A stretch of DNA of 64,000 nt from Amphimedon queenslandica (lineage: Eukaryota > Porifera > Demospongiae > Haplosclerida > Niphatidae), in contig NW_003546282.1 in assembly GCF_000090795.2 (NCBI RefSeq), forward strand, positions 335,731 through 399,730, written 5' to 3'. Below the pieces are notes generated by a model that had not been told where the DNA came from, made no database searches, and saw nothing but the letters and a program-made list of their open reading frames with translations. The first letter of the stretch is position 1; the number at the start of each line of letters is the position of its first letter. Positions 37,208-49,275 of this stretch are shown in pieces. A program made the position numbers and the translations under genes.

Positions 37208-40200
37208 TTAAAACAATCCTCTTTTATAATTTGAGTAATATCTCAATTGAAGTGGTTTTGGTTGATGCTGCCTAGAAGTAGGCCTGGATTCGCTAGAAGA
37301 ATTAAGCATTATTGATACTGTAGTTGGAAAAACTTTACTACCATCACTAGCCCTGTGATCAACAAGTGGTATCTCAGTATTACTACTCTCTTCATGAGAG
37401 TTCAATCTTGAAGTATATCTAATTGAGTAACCTTTGTCTCTTGTTGGAATGCCTCCAGCAGTGGACGATGGTCTATTATTGAGTCCTTTTCCTTTTCTCT
37501 CTCCTTCTCCTCTTCTAGTCTCATGGTTCCCTGATTGTATCCTTTTGTCTTTTGCTTGTGATTTATTAAAACTGTTCAGCTCACGTGCAAAAGGTATGTT
37601 ACCACTTGTCTGTGGCCTGCTGGTTGAGTCTCCAGTCATTTTTGAAAGAGATTTCCTTTGATGGTGAAAGTCAAGAACAGCTTTAGCAACGCGTGACTTG
37701 TGCCCTGATTTCCTGCTAGTTGAGCTACCAGCAGTATCAGTAGATTTATCTGCTGCTTTATGGCCACCAGCACTGTGAAGGTTACTACGCTTCCTAACAG
37801 AAGAAGGTCTTGAATTATAATCAGTAGATGCAGGAACAAACTGTGAGAGTACAGCTCCATTATATACACTACTGGGCCCATTGCTGTTCTTTCTTTGAGT
37901 TATGGAGTGAACAGATCGATCACCTCTCTTCTCAATATCAGGGGATGGATACACATACCCCTATTAATTAGTAGATAATTAATAATAAATTAATAATGTA
38001 CTTACACTCTGTGGGTTATCAGTGAGTCTGTATGGGTCGTGTGATGTCATAGTGATGTCATTATGACTCGTAGGATTATCTAAACTATCGAAAAGCTCCA
38101 AGGCAGTAACTGGAGGCTGCATTAGCTGAAGCATTGAATCAGAACTCAGATCATTGTGTGTGAAATCTTCAGTTTCTCCAGCTCCGCCTCCTTTCTTGTA
38201 GTTCCATGGATCATTAGAATTATCTTCTTCATCACCTCCTGACTGTGGATTAGTTTTGGGATTAGGTACAGTGGATTTATCGTTGATTCTAGAACCAACA
38301 CTATCAACTAGTGGAAGGGAATTGACTTTCTTATGCTCTGAGGCTGTTCTTGGTAGTGGGCGTGTCTCATTTCCTTTGGGTGTGTCTCCAGTAGTTATGC
38401 TTAGTTGACTAGATGTGGTTAGTTCCCTGTGGGAGGTTCCAATTAGGTGTGGCTTCAGCTGGCGGAATAATTTCGATAAACTAACAAGGTTTCTCATGTT
38501 ACCACTAGTGCTTGATTCATGTGTCCAATCTGAAGGAGAGAATGACAACTAATTTTGAATTACTATCAATAATAAATTACTGGTATCAATCTGTGCTTCT
38601 TCCTGTAGATGATGCACTACGTAGTTTCTAGCAAATGCTCCACTGCTGGTAGTTGCTCCTGACGGCATTACAGCTGGTAACTGAGGTAAGTGTGGCTTTG
38701 GAGAAGACATCTTTGGCTGAGAAGGTTGTTGAAGTACTTTTGGAGTAATGGCAATCGGACATCCATTGGAACTCTGTGATACAAATGAAGCAGTGGATGC
38801 TATCAACTCTACAATGATAATGAATAAATAAAATAAGAAAATCATACAACCTTTATTTATTTCTAGTGCTGAGGTTAATGGTAGGCCATGTTTCATGAAA
38901 TCCGAAGCAACCGAAGCAATATACTGAGGCTAGGGGTGAGAGAAAGTTCTAAATTTCATTAATTTAACTTATTAAAATTACCATTGGTTCTTCAATAGGA
39001 GTAGCAGTAGATCGTTGTTCCTGGGAGAAATTTATAATAATAATAATAATAGTAATCAATAATGTACCTTCTTCTCCATTCTTTCTAGTACAAATTTGGG
39101 TATTCCTCCATTTAATGATGAACTAGATGCAGAGGGTTGAGTAGCAATCCCAGACTCATTAGAAGTGGGAGGAGGAATGGGCGGGGCTGGAACCTTAATA
39201 ACAGGAGAATCCCCAGTGGGTAGGGCATGATCTATACTAGTTGATTTTTTAATACGATTAGATAACGGCTGATTCTAAAATGATAATAATAATAAAATAA
39301 AATAATAATTATTAATTATATTACTTGATTTGGTGAGTGTTGGCTCAGTTTGTGGGTTAATTTAATTCGAGCCTTTTGCCTATTCCTTTCACGTCTGCTC
39401 TGCAACTTCTTTTGCTTTTTCTAAAAATCAAATAATAATAATAATACAGTAATTATTATAATTAAATAAACCTTTTTAATTAATTGAACTGGTGGTCCAT
39501 CAGATTCAGAACTGTCACTACCTGCATCACTATACATTCAGTATACTAACAATTTACTGAAATATACCAATGTTACCTTGACTCCAACTCGGAATAAAAA
39601 TCCGAATCAAACTTCACATCGAGTGGATCCACCCCAGGGGGAATTTCGACCCCCAGAGCTGTCAATTTTGCTAACAACTGGTTCCTGTAGTCATCAGTAA
39701 GCTCTGAGAGTATTTTATCAACTTTAGTCTGATCAGGATCACAGTAATCAAGGAGAGTATCACAGAAATGATATCCCATTGATTCCAAATCCTTCACAGT
39801 AAAGTGATAGTGTCCATCTTTTCCGAGCGTTGATCCACAGAATGTCGCCTCTAAAGTATAGCTGTTCAATATTCCCATCTCTTTCCACATGAACACACGC
39901 CCCGTTCCTTCCTGTGGGCATGGTCAGGAGGTGTGGTTAAAACACAAGGACTTACTTTAGTTCTTTGCACTCTAAAGTTGCAGCTGTCGTATGTAAATTT
40001 GGTTGGAGCATTCCGAGAAAGCATTATAGGAAAAACTCTTGACTGTAATCGTACAGCAGGATCTCGACTACAGAGTAATAATAAAATTATTATTTCTTAT
40101 GTACATTTACAGCTTACACATTATCACAGCCGTATATAAACACATTCTGCTTTCTGCTGTGTCCATGTAGATCACAGTACACAACTATCTTTCTTTCTTC

Positions 40201-42293
40201 TGATAATTTCTTAATAAATTGTTTCGCATGCCAGACGGTTGGATAAGCATCTCGTAGCTTTGTACGATAATTTCTGTTCAGATCTCGTCCTGTTAGTGAG
40301 CAGCGATAGTTACCAATAATGACACCATCAGGATTCAACATTGGAATGATCTTAAACACAAATGCATCTCTTAGTATCTGAGGAAAGATTAGTAGTTTAC
40401 TATTAATGAATGTACATGTACATGTACGTACAATGGCGTCAGGTGATTGAGAAGTAAGAAAGTCAATGAGTCCTTTCATCATCCATGAACTGTTAGTCTC
40501 TCCTGGGTGCACTCTAGCTGTTACAACGACTGCCTTCTTACCCTAAAAGCAACAAATAATGACACCTCTGAATCCTGATAGATATACTGTACATTACCTG
40601 TGCTTCTTCAGGTGTGGTTGAAGGTGTAGTGATGGTCAGTATTGGTACTGGATTACCTGCTACAGTATGACATAATGTCCTCTGCTTGCATATCTGGGAC
40701 TTAAGAGGGTCCGATGATAATGAACTTAAATACTCCTGAAAGGAAGGAGAGAGAGAGAGGAGGAAGAAAGAGCGTTTGAATTACAACTGCAGTGAAGTGT
40801 ATTCTTTACTTGTAGGTCAGTGTATGTGTATGGGTAGCAGTGAGTGAAGTAGCAAACGTCTCCGTCCAATTGAAAATTATAAGACCACGTGAGTCCGTAG
40901 TAATACTGCTCTGAATTGGTATCTATGCGTCTATAAAAGAGGCGTGGTTAAAGTGGGAGGGGTGGGGAGTGGCTTACCTGATATCAGTTTTGAAGTATTT
41001 AATGTTAAAGCCGACACGTCTCCAGCCAACTTTGTACAGTTCAGCTTTTTTCTCAGAGTAGCATAACGGCTGCATGCCTTCATTGTAAAGACTACTGGGC
41101 TGCAGAGAGAGAGAGAGGGAGAGAGAGAGGAGTATAGATTAATATCTTCCAGTCTCCTACTCTTACTTTATATAAATTGACAATTGTGAATCTATAGGTT
41201 TGACCAGCTCTCATGTTCTGTACACTGAAGTAGAACCACTGGGTGTGCTTACGAGTGTATAAATCAAACCTCAAGTATAACTCGTAATCCCAGCGACCAC
41301 TAATAATGGTAATGATAATTAATTAATGGGTGTGGTTCAGACTTATAGCCACGCCCATGGCAACTCACACTTGCACTGCTTTTGCAAGATTTCCACTTTC
41401 AAATTTCGATTCGAAAACTAATGAATTATTGCCGTTTTCTCTCTGCCTGTGGTGTGGAGTGGAGATATTTGGACCAGGCCTTGCCTTTGTAAACTAGCGG
41501 GAAGGAAACAAACGACTCAGTAAATTCCAGTATATCTCAGTATACTAACATATTTCTCAGGCCCTGGTAAGTTGCTGTAGACAATATTTCCTTCACCTAA
41601 AGGACTACGCATCTTAGGAGGTACTACAGAACAATCTAAAAGAAATTAATTATTATTATTATTATTTTCTAAAATATTACTGAAGCTAATCTTACCAGGA
41701 ACATAGAGTGGTTCAGGATGATTTGGTACGTCATACAAAAAGTTGATCCGATTCATAATGCAATTAACCTCGGCCGGCCTAGGAATGAAACATGAAATAA
41801 CGAGAGAATGGGAATGAGTCCGTTACCATAGTGTCTGCGATTTGATTGGTCGCTGGTATCTTATCAAACTAATTGGCTCTTTCAAAGAATGGAACTAGAT
41901 ATTAAAATAATCCTTGCCCTTCCCTCTCTCTCCTAACCTCTCTCCCTTCTTTGAAATGGTAGATCAGTTGAGTGGTTCTTTTCTTCTCTTCTTCTGTTAT
42001 GTCGCAGCAACATTTATCATCTCTTGAAGTCTCGCTGGCCACCATCTTGATCTCTTTAGCTTTCCTCCTTTGCTCTAAAGAAAAGGTGGTAAATAATTCT
42101 CTCTTTCTCTGTCTCTCTCTCACCGTCCATCATTTGCTGATGAGCTAGGAAGCCATGGGCTAGTAATGTCTTCTTGACAAAGTCTTCAGGAAATGGCTGA
42201 CTCTGAAAGAAAGAGATAAAGCTATAAAGAGGAGACATTGCTTACTGTAGACTCAGAAAGGTCCCTGTTCAGTTCCTCCAAACGAGCCACCAT
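37208..42293 (-). CDS. AGBL2: Cytosolic carboxypeptidase CCP2/CCP3 type (tubulin deglutamylase, M14D)
   Basis: Many exons from ATG 42293 ([12 protein letters not shown]) to TAA at 37208-37210. The N-terminal region carries [19 protein letters not shown] and [17 protein letters not shown]. The CCP-specific beta domain is at about 40980-41630. The metallopeptidase core shows the zinc motif HPGET (near 40509), [23 protein letters not shown], a third zinc ligand in YCDLHGHS (near 40165) and the catalytic glutamate in TLEATFCG (near 39850). CCP2 and CCP3 trim polyglutamate side chains from tubulin in cilia and centrioles. Exons from about 39540 to 37208 code a long Ser/Asn/Pro-rich disordered tail, typical of this subgroup. 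AGBL2 and AGBL3 cannot be told apart here. Confidence 0.9.
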
Positions 42294-42666
42294 ATTGTCT
42301 CACGTTCAGTGAGTCGTAAAGATTCTGACTCCAGTTACCATAGAAACTGACCACACCTACAAAGAAAATCACACCCTCCGTATCCATGGCAACATGCACT
42401 TCCTCCTTTCCATGGCAACGAGCCAGCCACTCCCACCACCCCCCACACACCCTCGCCCATTTTAGGAAATGCAAACAGAGAAATCTTCAGTTGGACGAAA
42501 TTTTAATCAAAATAGAAGCAGCAAACATCAAAAGAGAAGACAGAGAATATTAGGAAAGCTTCACTAACAAGAGAAGGTCCCCCAAGTCCCTGAAGGGGCA
42601 GAAAAGAACTATCTATCCACCGAGGAGGAGTAAACCACCGTTAGGCTAGTAAACAGAAGAGTGTCT
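42294..42666. promoter_or_regulatory. Divergent promoter between CCP and lipase genes
   Basis: About 370 bp between the two start codons; contains the 5' UTRs. No E-box palindrome. Open frames on the minus strand here look like out-of-frame leader sequence. Confidence 0.4.
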
Positions 42667-44286
42667 ATGAGCCGAATTAGCACTTACCAAGAGAACCACT
42701 GCGGAGGGACACAAAATGAAGAAAAGGAGGAGAGGGGAATACAAATAAAGAGGAGAGGAGTCTCATTCGCTGGCTGCGGGTTCATGGGGATGTATCACGC
42801 TGGAGTGGGCCAAGCAATCCAAGACCACTGTCCTCAATACTTCAACAACCTTGACAACATGTATGGAGCCAGTGCTGGCTCCATTGTGGCTGTCTTTGGC
42901 TCCTGTGGTATCCCAGCTAGAGAAGGATACAAGTTTATTAAGGAGCTTTACGACAAAGCTCACTCAAATTCATGGCTTGGACGACTTTCCTGTCTTCATC
43001 CAAGATTCGATTTGATAAAGAATGTTAGAGAGTTTCTAGAGAGAGTTCTACCCTCTGATGCACACAGACGGTGTAGAGGGAGAGTGGGTGTGTCTCTCAC
43101 AATTGTACCTTCGCTCAAGAACTGGATTGTATCCGATTTCAATACCAGAGCCGAATTGATACAAGTAATAATAAAAATAATTTAATATTTGTCATTATTA
43201 TTGTGAATCACTCTTGTAGGCTGTTATCTGTAGCTGTTTCATTCCTTTCTATTGTGGAGTAAAGCTGCCAAAATTCAGAGGAAAAGTGAGTCATTATATC
43301 ATGAAAATAATTACCAATTTATCTTAATATCTCAGTATTGTTGTGATGGAGGCGTTTCTTGCAACATGCCATACAGCTCTGACCCACAAGTCATCACTGT
43401 ATCTCCTTTTAGTGGAGAGTGTGACATCTGCCCCTCCAGTAACAATGAGTCTTACTATCAGACGTACTTAATGAAACAAACGGTTCACATCAGTGTTGAT
43501 AACATATACAGAGGGATAAGTGCCCTCATCTTCTTGCCATGGGCTGAGATGGAGGGCCTTTTCCAGCAGGGGTATGATGACACACTCTGTTTTTTAAAGA
43601 AGGAAGGTAATAATAAGTGAGAGAGAAAGGTGGAAGTCATGTGAGTTGAGGAGAGGAAGAGAGAGAGAGGAAGAAGGGTAGGTAGTAATAAGTGATAAAA
43701 TGTCACATGTTTGAGGAGGAATGAGAATAGGCTGAATAGCCATACTTGTGTTATTATTGTCTCTTTATCCCCTAAAGGTGTTAAAACAATAGTCCCTCCC
43801 CCTCTTCTCGAGACGGCAGCTGGTGACTCACTATCAATTGATGAAGCCACTAGTGATTATTATTCTCTTCAACCCACACCAAACCATTCAAGACATTCCT
43901 CGTCAGTAACTGAACTCTCCAGTCCTCCTCCTACCTCTCCCTCTTCCTTCGTTTGGTCTTTCTCATTATATTCATCAGGACTCTATACTCACTCACCTCA
44001 GGTTCTACTGAGTGTGGGTAAAGAGGTGTGGTCAAGGCTTGGTACTCGCTGGAAAAGGTATGTACATGTACATGTACATTATAGTATAAAAACATAGTTA
44101 ATATTGCAATGCAATTATGGTTTAGTTATTGGCCTAATATGGAAGTGTTAAATGAAATCATTTTAAATTCTATTCATTAGGTTTCTTCACAAATTATCAA
44201 TGAATTCTACAGCTGGTACTGTGTATCAACATGACAATGGGGGACACTTCTTTTTATCTTCACCGCCACAAATTATAATTTCCTGA
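42667..44286 (+). CDS. Patatin-like phospholipase (PNPLA1-5 type), copy 1
   Basis: Five exons (42667-43164, 43220-43285, 43336-43606, 43778-44057, 44181-44286), 406 residues. First of three tandem paralogues. FAGCGFMGMYHAGV is the glycine-rich oxyanion loop, in the same GCGF form as human PNPLA2; the nucleophile elbow is GASAGS (GxSxG); the catalytic aspartate is in CCDGG. VSPFSGECDICP follows, a hallmark of this family, which hydrolyses triacylglycerol or transfers acyl groups at lipid droplets. Copy 1 has a longer Ser/Pro-rich tail ending in a hydrophobic-basic segment, possibly for membrane or droplet binding. ATG 42667 is the first in-frame methionine. Confidence 0.9.
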
Positions 44287-44517
44287 CATCAAGAGGAATA
44301 TTAAATGCTGTGTTATATTTAATTGTTGCTTGTTCATGAATTGTTTATTTATTATGAATTATGTCTTGTTATGCAACATTGCTCACTGCAAAGTGAGAGG
44401 GTGGGGCTCGTTAATAATGAATTGTCACTTTTCCTACCACTTAGTACTGCGCATGCGCAGTGGAAATGTAAATAAAAAATTATCAAGTTTTCCCCATCAC
44501 TTTTGATATCAGCAAAA

Positions 44518-45514
44518 ATGTCAACAACAAGAAGAGCAATTTCTTTTGCTGGGGGCGGATTCATGACTATATATCACGTTGGAGTGCTAGAAGCAATAGC
44601 AGAGGAAGGTGCAAGGAAGCAGAAATTAACAAAAAAGAAGAAAAAGAGACGTGGAAGTAAAGCCATGATAAAACCAAGCAGTCATGATCATTTTGCTGGA
44701 AGCATCCTTTCAAGACTTGGTATGCTTTACGGAGCCAGTGGTGGTGCATTTATTGCAGTGAATATAGCGTGTGGAATGTCACCAAAGATAGCAATGGAAT
44801 TCATAGTGGACCTGCATGAAAGGGCAGTCTCGTTTGGTTGCTGCTGGGGCAGGTTTGGTACATTTCATCCAAGATTTCAACTCGTCAGAAGAACTAGAGA
44901 ATTCTTTGAGAAGTACTTACCGCCTGATGCACACAAGAAATGCAGTGGCAGAGTGGGAGTGTCAATGACCGTACTGCCATCAATGGAGAATAAAATCATC
45001 ACTGAATTTAACACCAGGGCTGAGCTAATACAAGTAATAATAATAATAATAATAACAATAACAATTAAACATGTTATTATTGTTGTCAGGCTTTGATATG
45101 CAGTGGATTTGTACCGTTATTCTCTGGTTATAAAATACCAAAATTTAGAGGAAAGGTAGCATTTATATCATTCATTTTTGTTGCTGCATTAAGCAGTTTT
45201 CTCTCTCTCTCTCTTTCTAGTATTGCTGTGATGGGGGTCTCTCCTCTAATCTACCATACAGTACTGATCCAAGTGTAATAACAGTATCACCATTCACTGG
45301 TGAATGTGATATATGCCCACCAGCTGATAATGAATCCTATTATCAATGTTACTTCTTTGGACAAACTATGAACATAAATACTGGCAATATGTATCGTGGT
45401 ATTGGATCATTGCTACTGCTACCATGGAAAGAAATGGAAATCATTTATAAACAAGGTTACACTGATGCTGTGAACTTTCTCAGGAAAGAAAGCTATCAAA
45501 AATACTATTTATAA
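44518..45514 (+). CDS. Patatin-like phospholipase, copy 2
   Basis: Three exons (44518-45033, 45090-45155, 45221-45514), 291 residues. The same intron positions and phases as copies 1 and 3 show tandem duplication. The oxyanion loop is FAGGGFMTIYHVGV, the nucleophile elbow GASGGA, and the catalytic aspartate is in YCCDGG. A lysine-rich insert (about residues 45-60) precedes the elbow. The protein stops soon after the patatin core, so the Ser-rich tail of copies 1 and 3 is missing. Exon 3 is nearly identical in DNA to exon 3 of copy 3. Confidence 0.9.
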
Positions 45515-45584
45515 TTATTATTTTTATAACTATATCAAAAATTCCGAATCATAGTTAAAATTACAAGAAGTTATATGATGTAAT

Positions 45585-45785
45585 AGCCAAAATTTTAGTT
45601 GAAGTGGTCATAATTTGAAAAATTCAAGTTGGAATCAGTTCAAACTTCCTACATAGCATAAGGACATCAATATGTATCAGATAATGTAGTAAAAATTTGG
45701 GGTGATTTCAGAGCCATTTTTTGAAAAAACCATGGGTTATAGTACAGGGATTTTTTTTACAAATTGGCCCATTTAAAAACTCCAA
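45585..45785. repeat. Single inverted copy of the ~178-bp repeat (subfamily A/B intermediate)
   Basis: Between lipase copies 2 and 3. Reads as the reverse complement of the MICAL-type unit; it has CCATGGGTTATAGTACAGGG, mixing features of subfamilies A and B. It occupies half of the 408-bp gap 45515-45922. Confidence 0.85.
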
Positions 45786-45922
45786 AATTATTAGTTAGCA
45801 AACTTGCAATTTTCACTTTTTTCAGCAAAGGCCACACCTCCAGCACTCCCACATATGCGTTCTTTAAAAGCCCCTCCTCGCTAAGAAACTTTCACATCTC
45901 ATAGTCTCATACCCAGAGCTCA

Positions 45923-47211
45923 ATGGAAAAAGACAAAGACTCTCCTAGTTGTACAAGCCAAGCACGCAACTCTGCTTCATTCGCCGGTGGAGGTTTCATG
46001 GCTATATATCATGTGGGTATGAGACAAGCCGTGCAAGAATGCAGCTCAAAGCTCGGGAGAGAGATATTCTCTGGCACGCTGTATGGAGCTAGTGTAGGCT
46101 CTGTTGTAGCAACCTCCATAGCCTGTGGAATATCTCACCTTGAAATGCTTGAATTTATACACGAGCTGTACAACATTGCAGAGTCCATTTGTCAATGGGG
46201 TCGATTCTCTCTCCTTCATCCTAAACTGAGACTTGGGAAGAAATGTCGGGATCATTTGGAGAAGCTGTTACCGTCTGATGCCCACAGGAGGTGCACTGGT
46301 AGAGTGGGTGTATCAGTGACTATATTCCCATCCATGGAGAACTGGATTATAACTGATTTCAATACGAGAGGAGAGCTCATACAAGTTAGACCAGTTTGAT
46401 CTGTTTTTAAAAATAATTAATGTAAAATTCCATAGGCACTGCTATGCAGCTGTTTCGTACCTTTTGTATCTGGAATAATGATGCCAAAGCTAAGAGGAAA
46501 GGTATGATGTGTATTTTGTGTGATGTTTTCATGTTGGATGTTTACATGTTACGTGTGAATGGTTTGAGGTTTTAGGTATTAATTTGATACCTTTACAGCA
46601 TTCAAGAAGACGCGTTGTTAAAATTAATGTTGTTCTCACCTCTCTCTCTCTAGTATTGCTGTGATGGGGGTCTCTCCTCTAATCTACCACACAATACTGA
46701 TCCAAGTGTCATAACAGTATCACCATTCACTGGTGAATGTGATATATGTCCACCAGCTGATAATGAATCCTATTATCAATGTTACTTCTTTGGACAGACT
46801 CTCAATATGAATACTGGCAATACGTATCGTGGTATGGGATCATTGCTACTGCTACCATGGAAAGAAATGGAAATTATTTATAAACAAGGTTACACTGATG
46901 CTGTGAACTTCCTCAGGAAAGAAGGTAAAATTAAACTTTATAATCTTATTAGATCATGTGACAATGACATTGCATTCATGTGGTGATAATGTTTGAATAT
47001 GCAGCTGGCATAATATCATTAAGGAAGTCCCTAGTACTTTTAACCTGATGATTATGTCATTTTTATCTTTTTAGGTATCTTGACTCATAATTTGGTTGCA
47101 TCACATTTACCAGTCAAAGCCACACCCAGCAGTGATGAAGAAACTATGAGTGATTACGGGTCCATGACCACACCCAATCACTCCAGGCAATCCTCAGAAA
47201 CTTCAGCATAA
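45923..47211 (+). CDS. Patatin-like phospholipase, copy 3
   Basis: Four exons (45923-46384, 46436-46501, 46654-46924, 47075-47211), 311 residues. Oxyanion loop FAGGGFMAIYHVGM, nucleophile elbow GASVGS, catalytic aspartate in YCCDGG. A short Ser/Thr-rich tail (SSDEETMSDYGS) resembles that of copy 1, which has ATSDYYSL. Exon 1 has diverged strongly from copy 2 while exon 3 is almost identical to it. Confidence 0.9.
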
Positions 47212-47290
47212 AAATTATCGTTTATTTTATTTATTTATATTTATACACTTTTGACATCAAGTTATTTAATACCAGCTGCTGGTGGTACAC

Positions 47291-49102
47291 TTACCACATG
47301 AACCTTTGCAACTGTGAGCTTCCCTCCCATTGAAAAGGTTTATTAATGAATATCAATAGAGTCAGAGTATTAATGGCGCCATAAAGACACACCTCTAATA
47401 AAATGGCTGCCAAGGAACTGGGTCTGACATGAACCTTGAACATGAGGTATGGAATTATGAAGTACCGGAACTCGAATAAAGATTGTGGTACTAACGTTAC
47501 TATACAAACACCAGAGTATAATAACATCCTGTAAAATATGAGAGAGAAATGTGTGAACAAAGAAATGCAAAACTTACCACCAAAAGGACTGTTGCTCTCC
47601 TAATAATAAAATCAATAATAACACAAGAATGACATTAGTTCCTTACTTAATAATGTCATTATTATTATCATGCAAACGCTATACATTGGAGTAAGGAAAT
47701 ACTTTATTTCCTCATCTCTTCTGTAAATATTCTTCCAAATATAAAACGTGTAATGACGATTATCAGCTAGTAAATATGGATGCTCATAACTATAAGAGAA
47801 CCAAATGAAGGAGGAGAGAGAGAGGAGGGGGTGTACAAACGTGTAATAGTGAGCAGCCATTAGTCCAATTGCTGTCAGTAGTACATAAAGGAATAGGTAT
47901 CGAAAAAAATGATTGAAAAACGACTTTAAAAATAATTTCCAACGGAAGAGAATATTCCAAAAAGAGAAGAAACAAACAAAACTTTAAAGAATAAAAATAA
48001 GTAAATGATTATTATTATCATGCTTACCATGAGAAGTACATTACTTGTGGTACATGTGTACTGACAATATGATGTGATCTGTCTCCTAGTACAACTCCGT
48101 TATTAATAATTATAAATATCATAAAACCAATTCCTAATAAGACGTATGACCACACCCAAGAGAGAACAGCTGGTAGTTGGAATAGAAGAGTCTTTAATAG
48201 AGTAATGAACTGATAAAATAAAGATGGAAGCTCTGAGAGAGAGAGAGAGAGAGAAGGAACATTCACTTGTATAATTATTAAACATTTCACGTTTAGTTCA
48301 TTACTTTTATTTCTTGATAATTCCAGTTCCAAGTGTCTCAGTATAGATGCTCCTCCCACAAATGCCGCCCACACAATATTAGTCTGTCGAAACAACAGAC
48401 TCACTCCTAACGACTGGAATTAACGATATGCAGGTTACCACGGCAACCCATATGTCACACAACTTACAATTGAAGCAAGGAGGTGTCTGTGCTGTCTCGA
48501 CATTAAGTAGCCAAATAATACAAAGAGGGTGGAGCCAACATCAGTGTAATATAAGAAATTAAAGAAGAATAATGGAGGAAAGAGAGATAGGGTGAGCGAT
48601 GACATCACCATTAATAAGGTGGGCTTTAATTGGGAATGTATTGACGATAGTAACGAATGAAATACAATGAAACTGATGAGACTAAAAAGGACGTTCTGGG
48701 CACTAATTAGAAAGGGTAATTTTAAAATTGGTAGGTGTGGCTTACCGTAATAATGATGTAATGCATAGATCTTTAGCAAACAGTGATGACAATGGCTTTA
48801 TTGTTAATAATGAAATTAAATATCTATTAATTAATTGATAATTAGTTTCGCTGCTCGTGACGGCATCACTTACAGCCCAGGGGGCGTGGTTATCATTGGG
48901 TCCCAGTGACTGAAATTATTCCGGCAATATTGCTGAGCTTGCGGAACGTGAAATATTTCATCCTTTGGAAGAGAAAGAGAGTAATAATTGAAATTCTATT
49001 TACCATATAAGGAGAGGGTACAGTTTCATTTATATAATATAAAATTATTGAATTCAAGAGAGCAAGAATAGATACTCCAAGCAGCAACATTATTGCCGCC
49101 AT
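47291..49102 (-). CDS. ALG10: ALG10 alpha-1,2-glucosyltransferase
   Basis: Exons begin at 49102 (49004-49102, 48874-48962, 48746-48823, 48468-48702, 48305-48413, 48028-48232) and continue to TAA at 47291. Diagnostic blocks are YMDEIFHVPQAQQYC with HWDPMITTPPGLY, LFRQTNIVWAAF, VLGDRSHH, HPYLLADNRHYTFYIWK and a C-terminus LQRFMW identical to the human protein. ALG10 adds the third and last glucose to the dolichol-linked oligosaccharide in the ER membrane. The enzyme is polytopic, and the translated exons are correspondingly rich in membrane spans. It shares a 173-bp promoter with FAR1. Confidence 0.93.
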
Positions 49103-49141
49103 GTTTTATGATGTATGCCTACGTCAAAGCACGACAAGGCT

Positions 49142-49202
49142 CACGTGATCAAATTTGAATTTAGCGCCAAATCAAATTGTGGTGTGATATGATCACGTGA
49201 TC
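49142..49202. promoter_or_regulatory. Paired E-boxes in the ALG10/FAR1 divergent promoter
   Basis: CACGTG at 49142-49147 and, within the 12-bp palindrome GATCACGTGATC, at 49194-49199. The same 12-mer occurs in the divergent promoter at 3105. Both sites lie between start codons at 49102 (minus) and 49276 (plus). Confidence 0.55.
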
Positions 49203-49275
49203 CCTTGAGGGTCATTGGGTGTGGCTAGGAGGAAGGAGACAGAGTTTCCAGTCTGGTTCCTCTCTTTTTGGAGAC

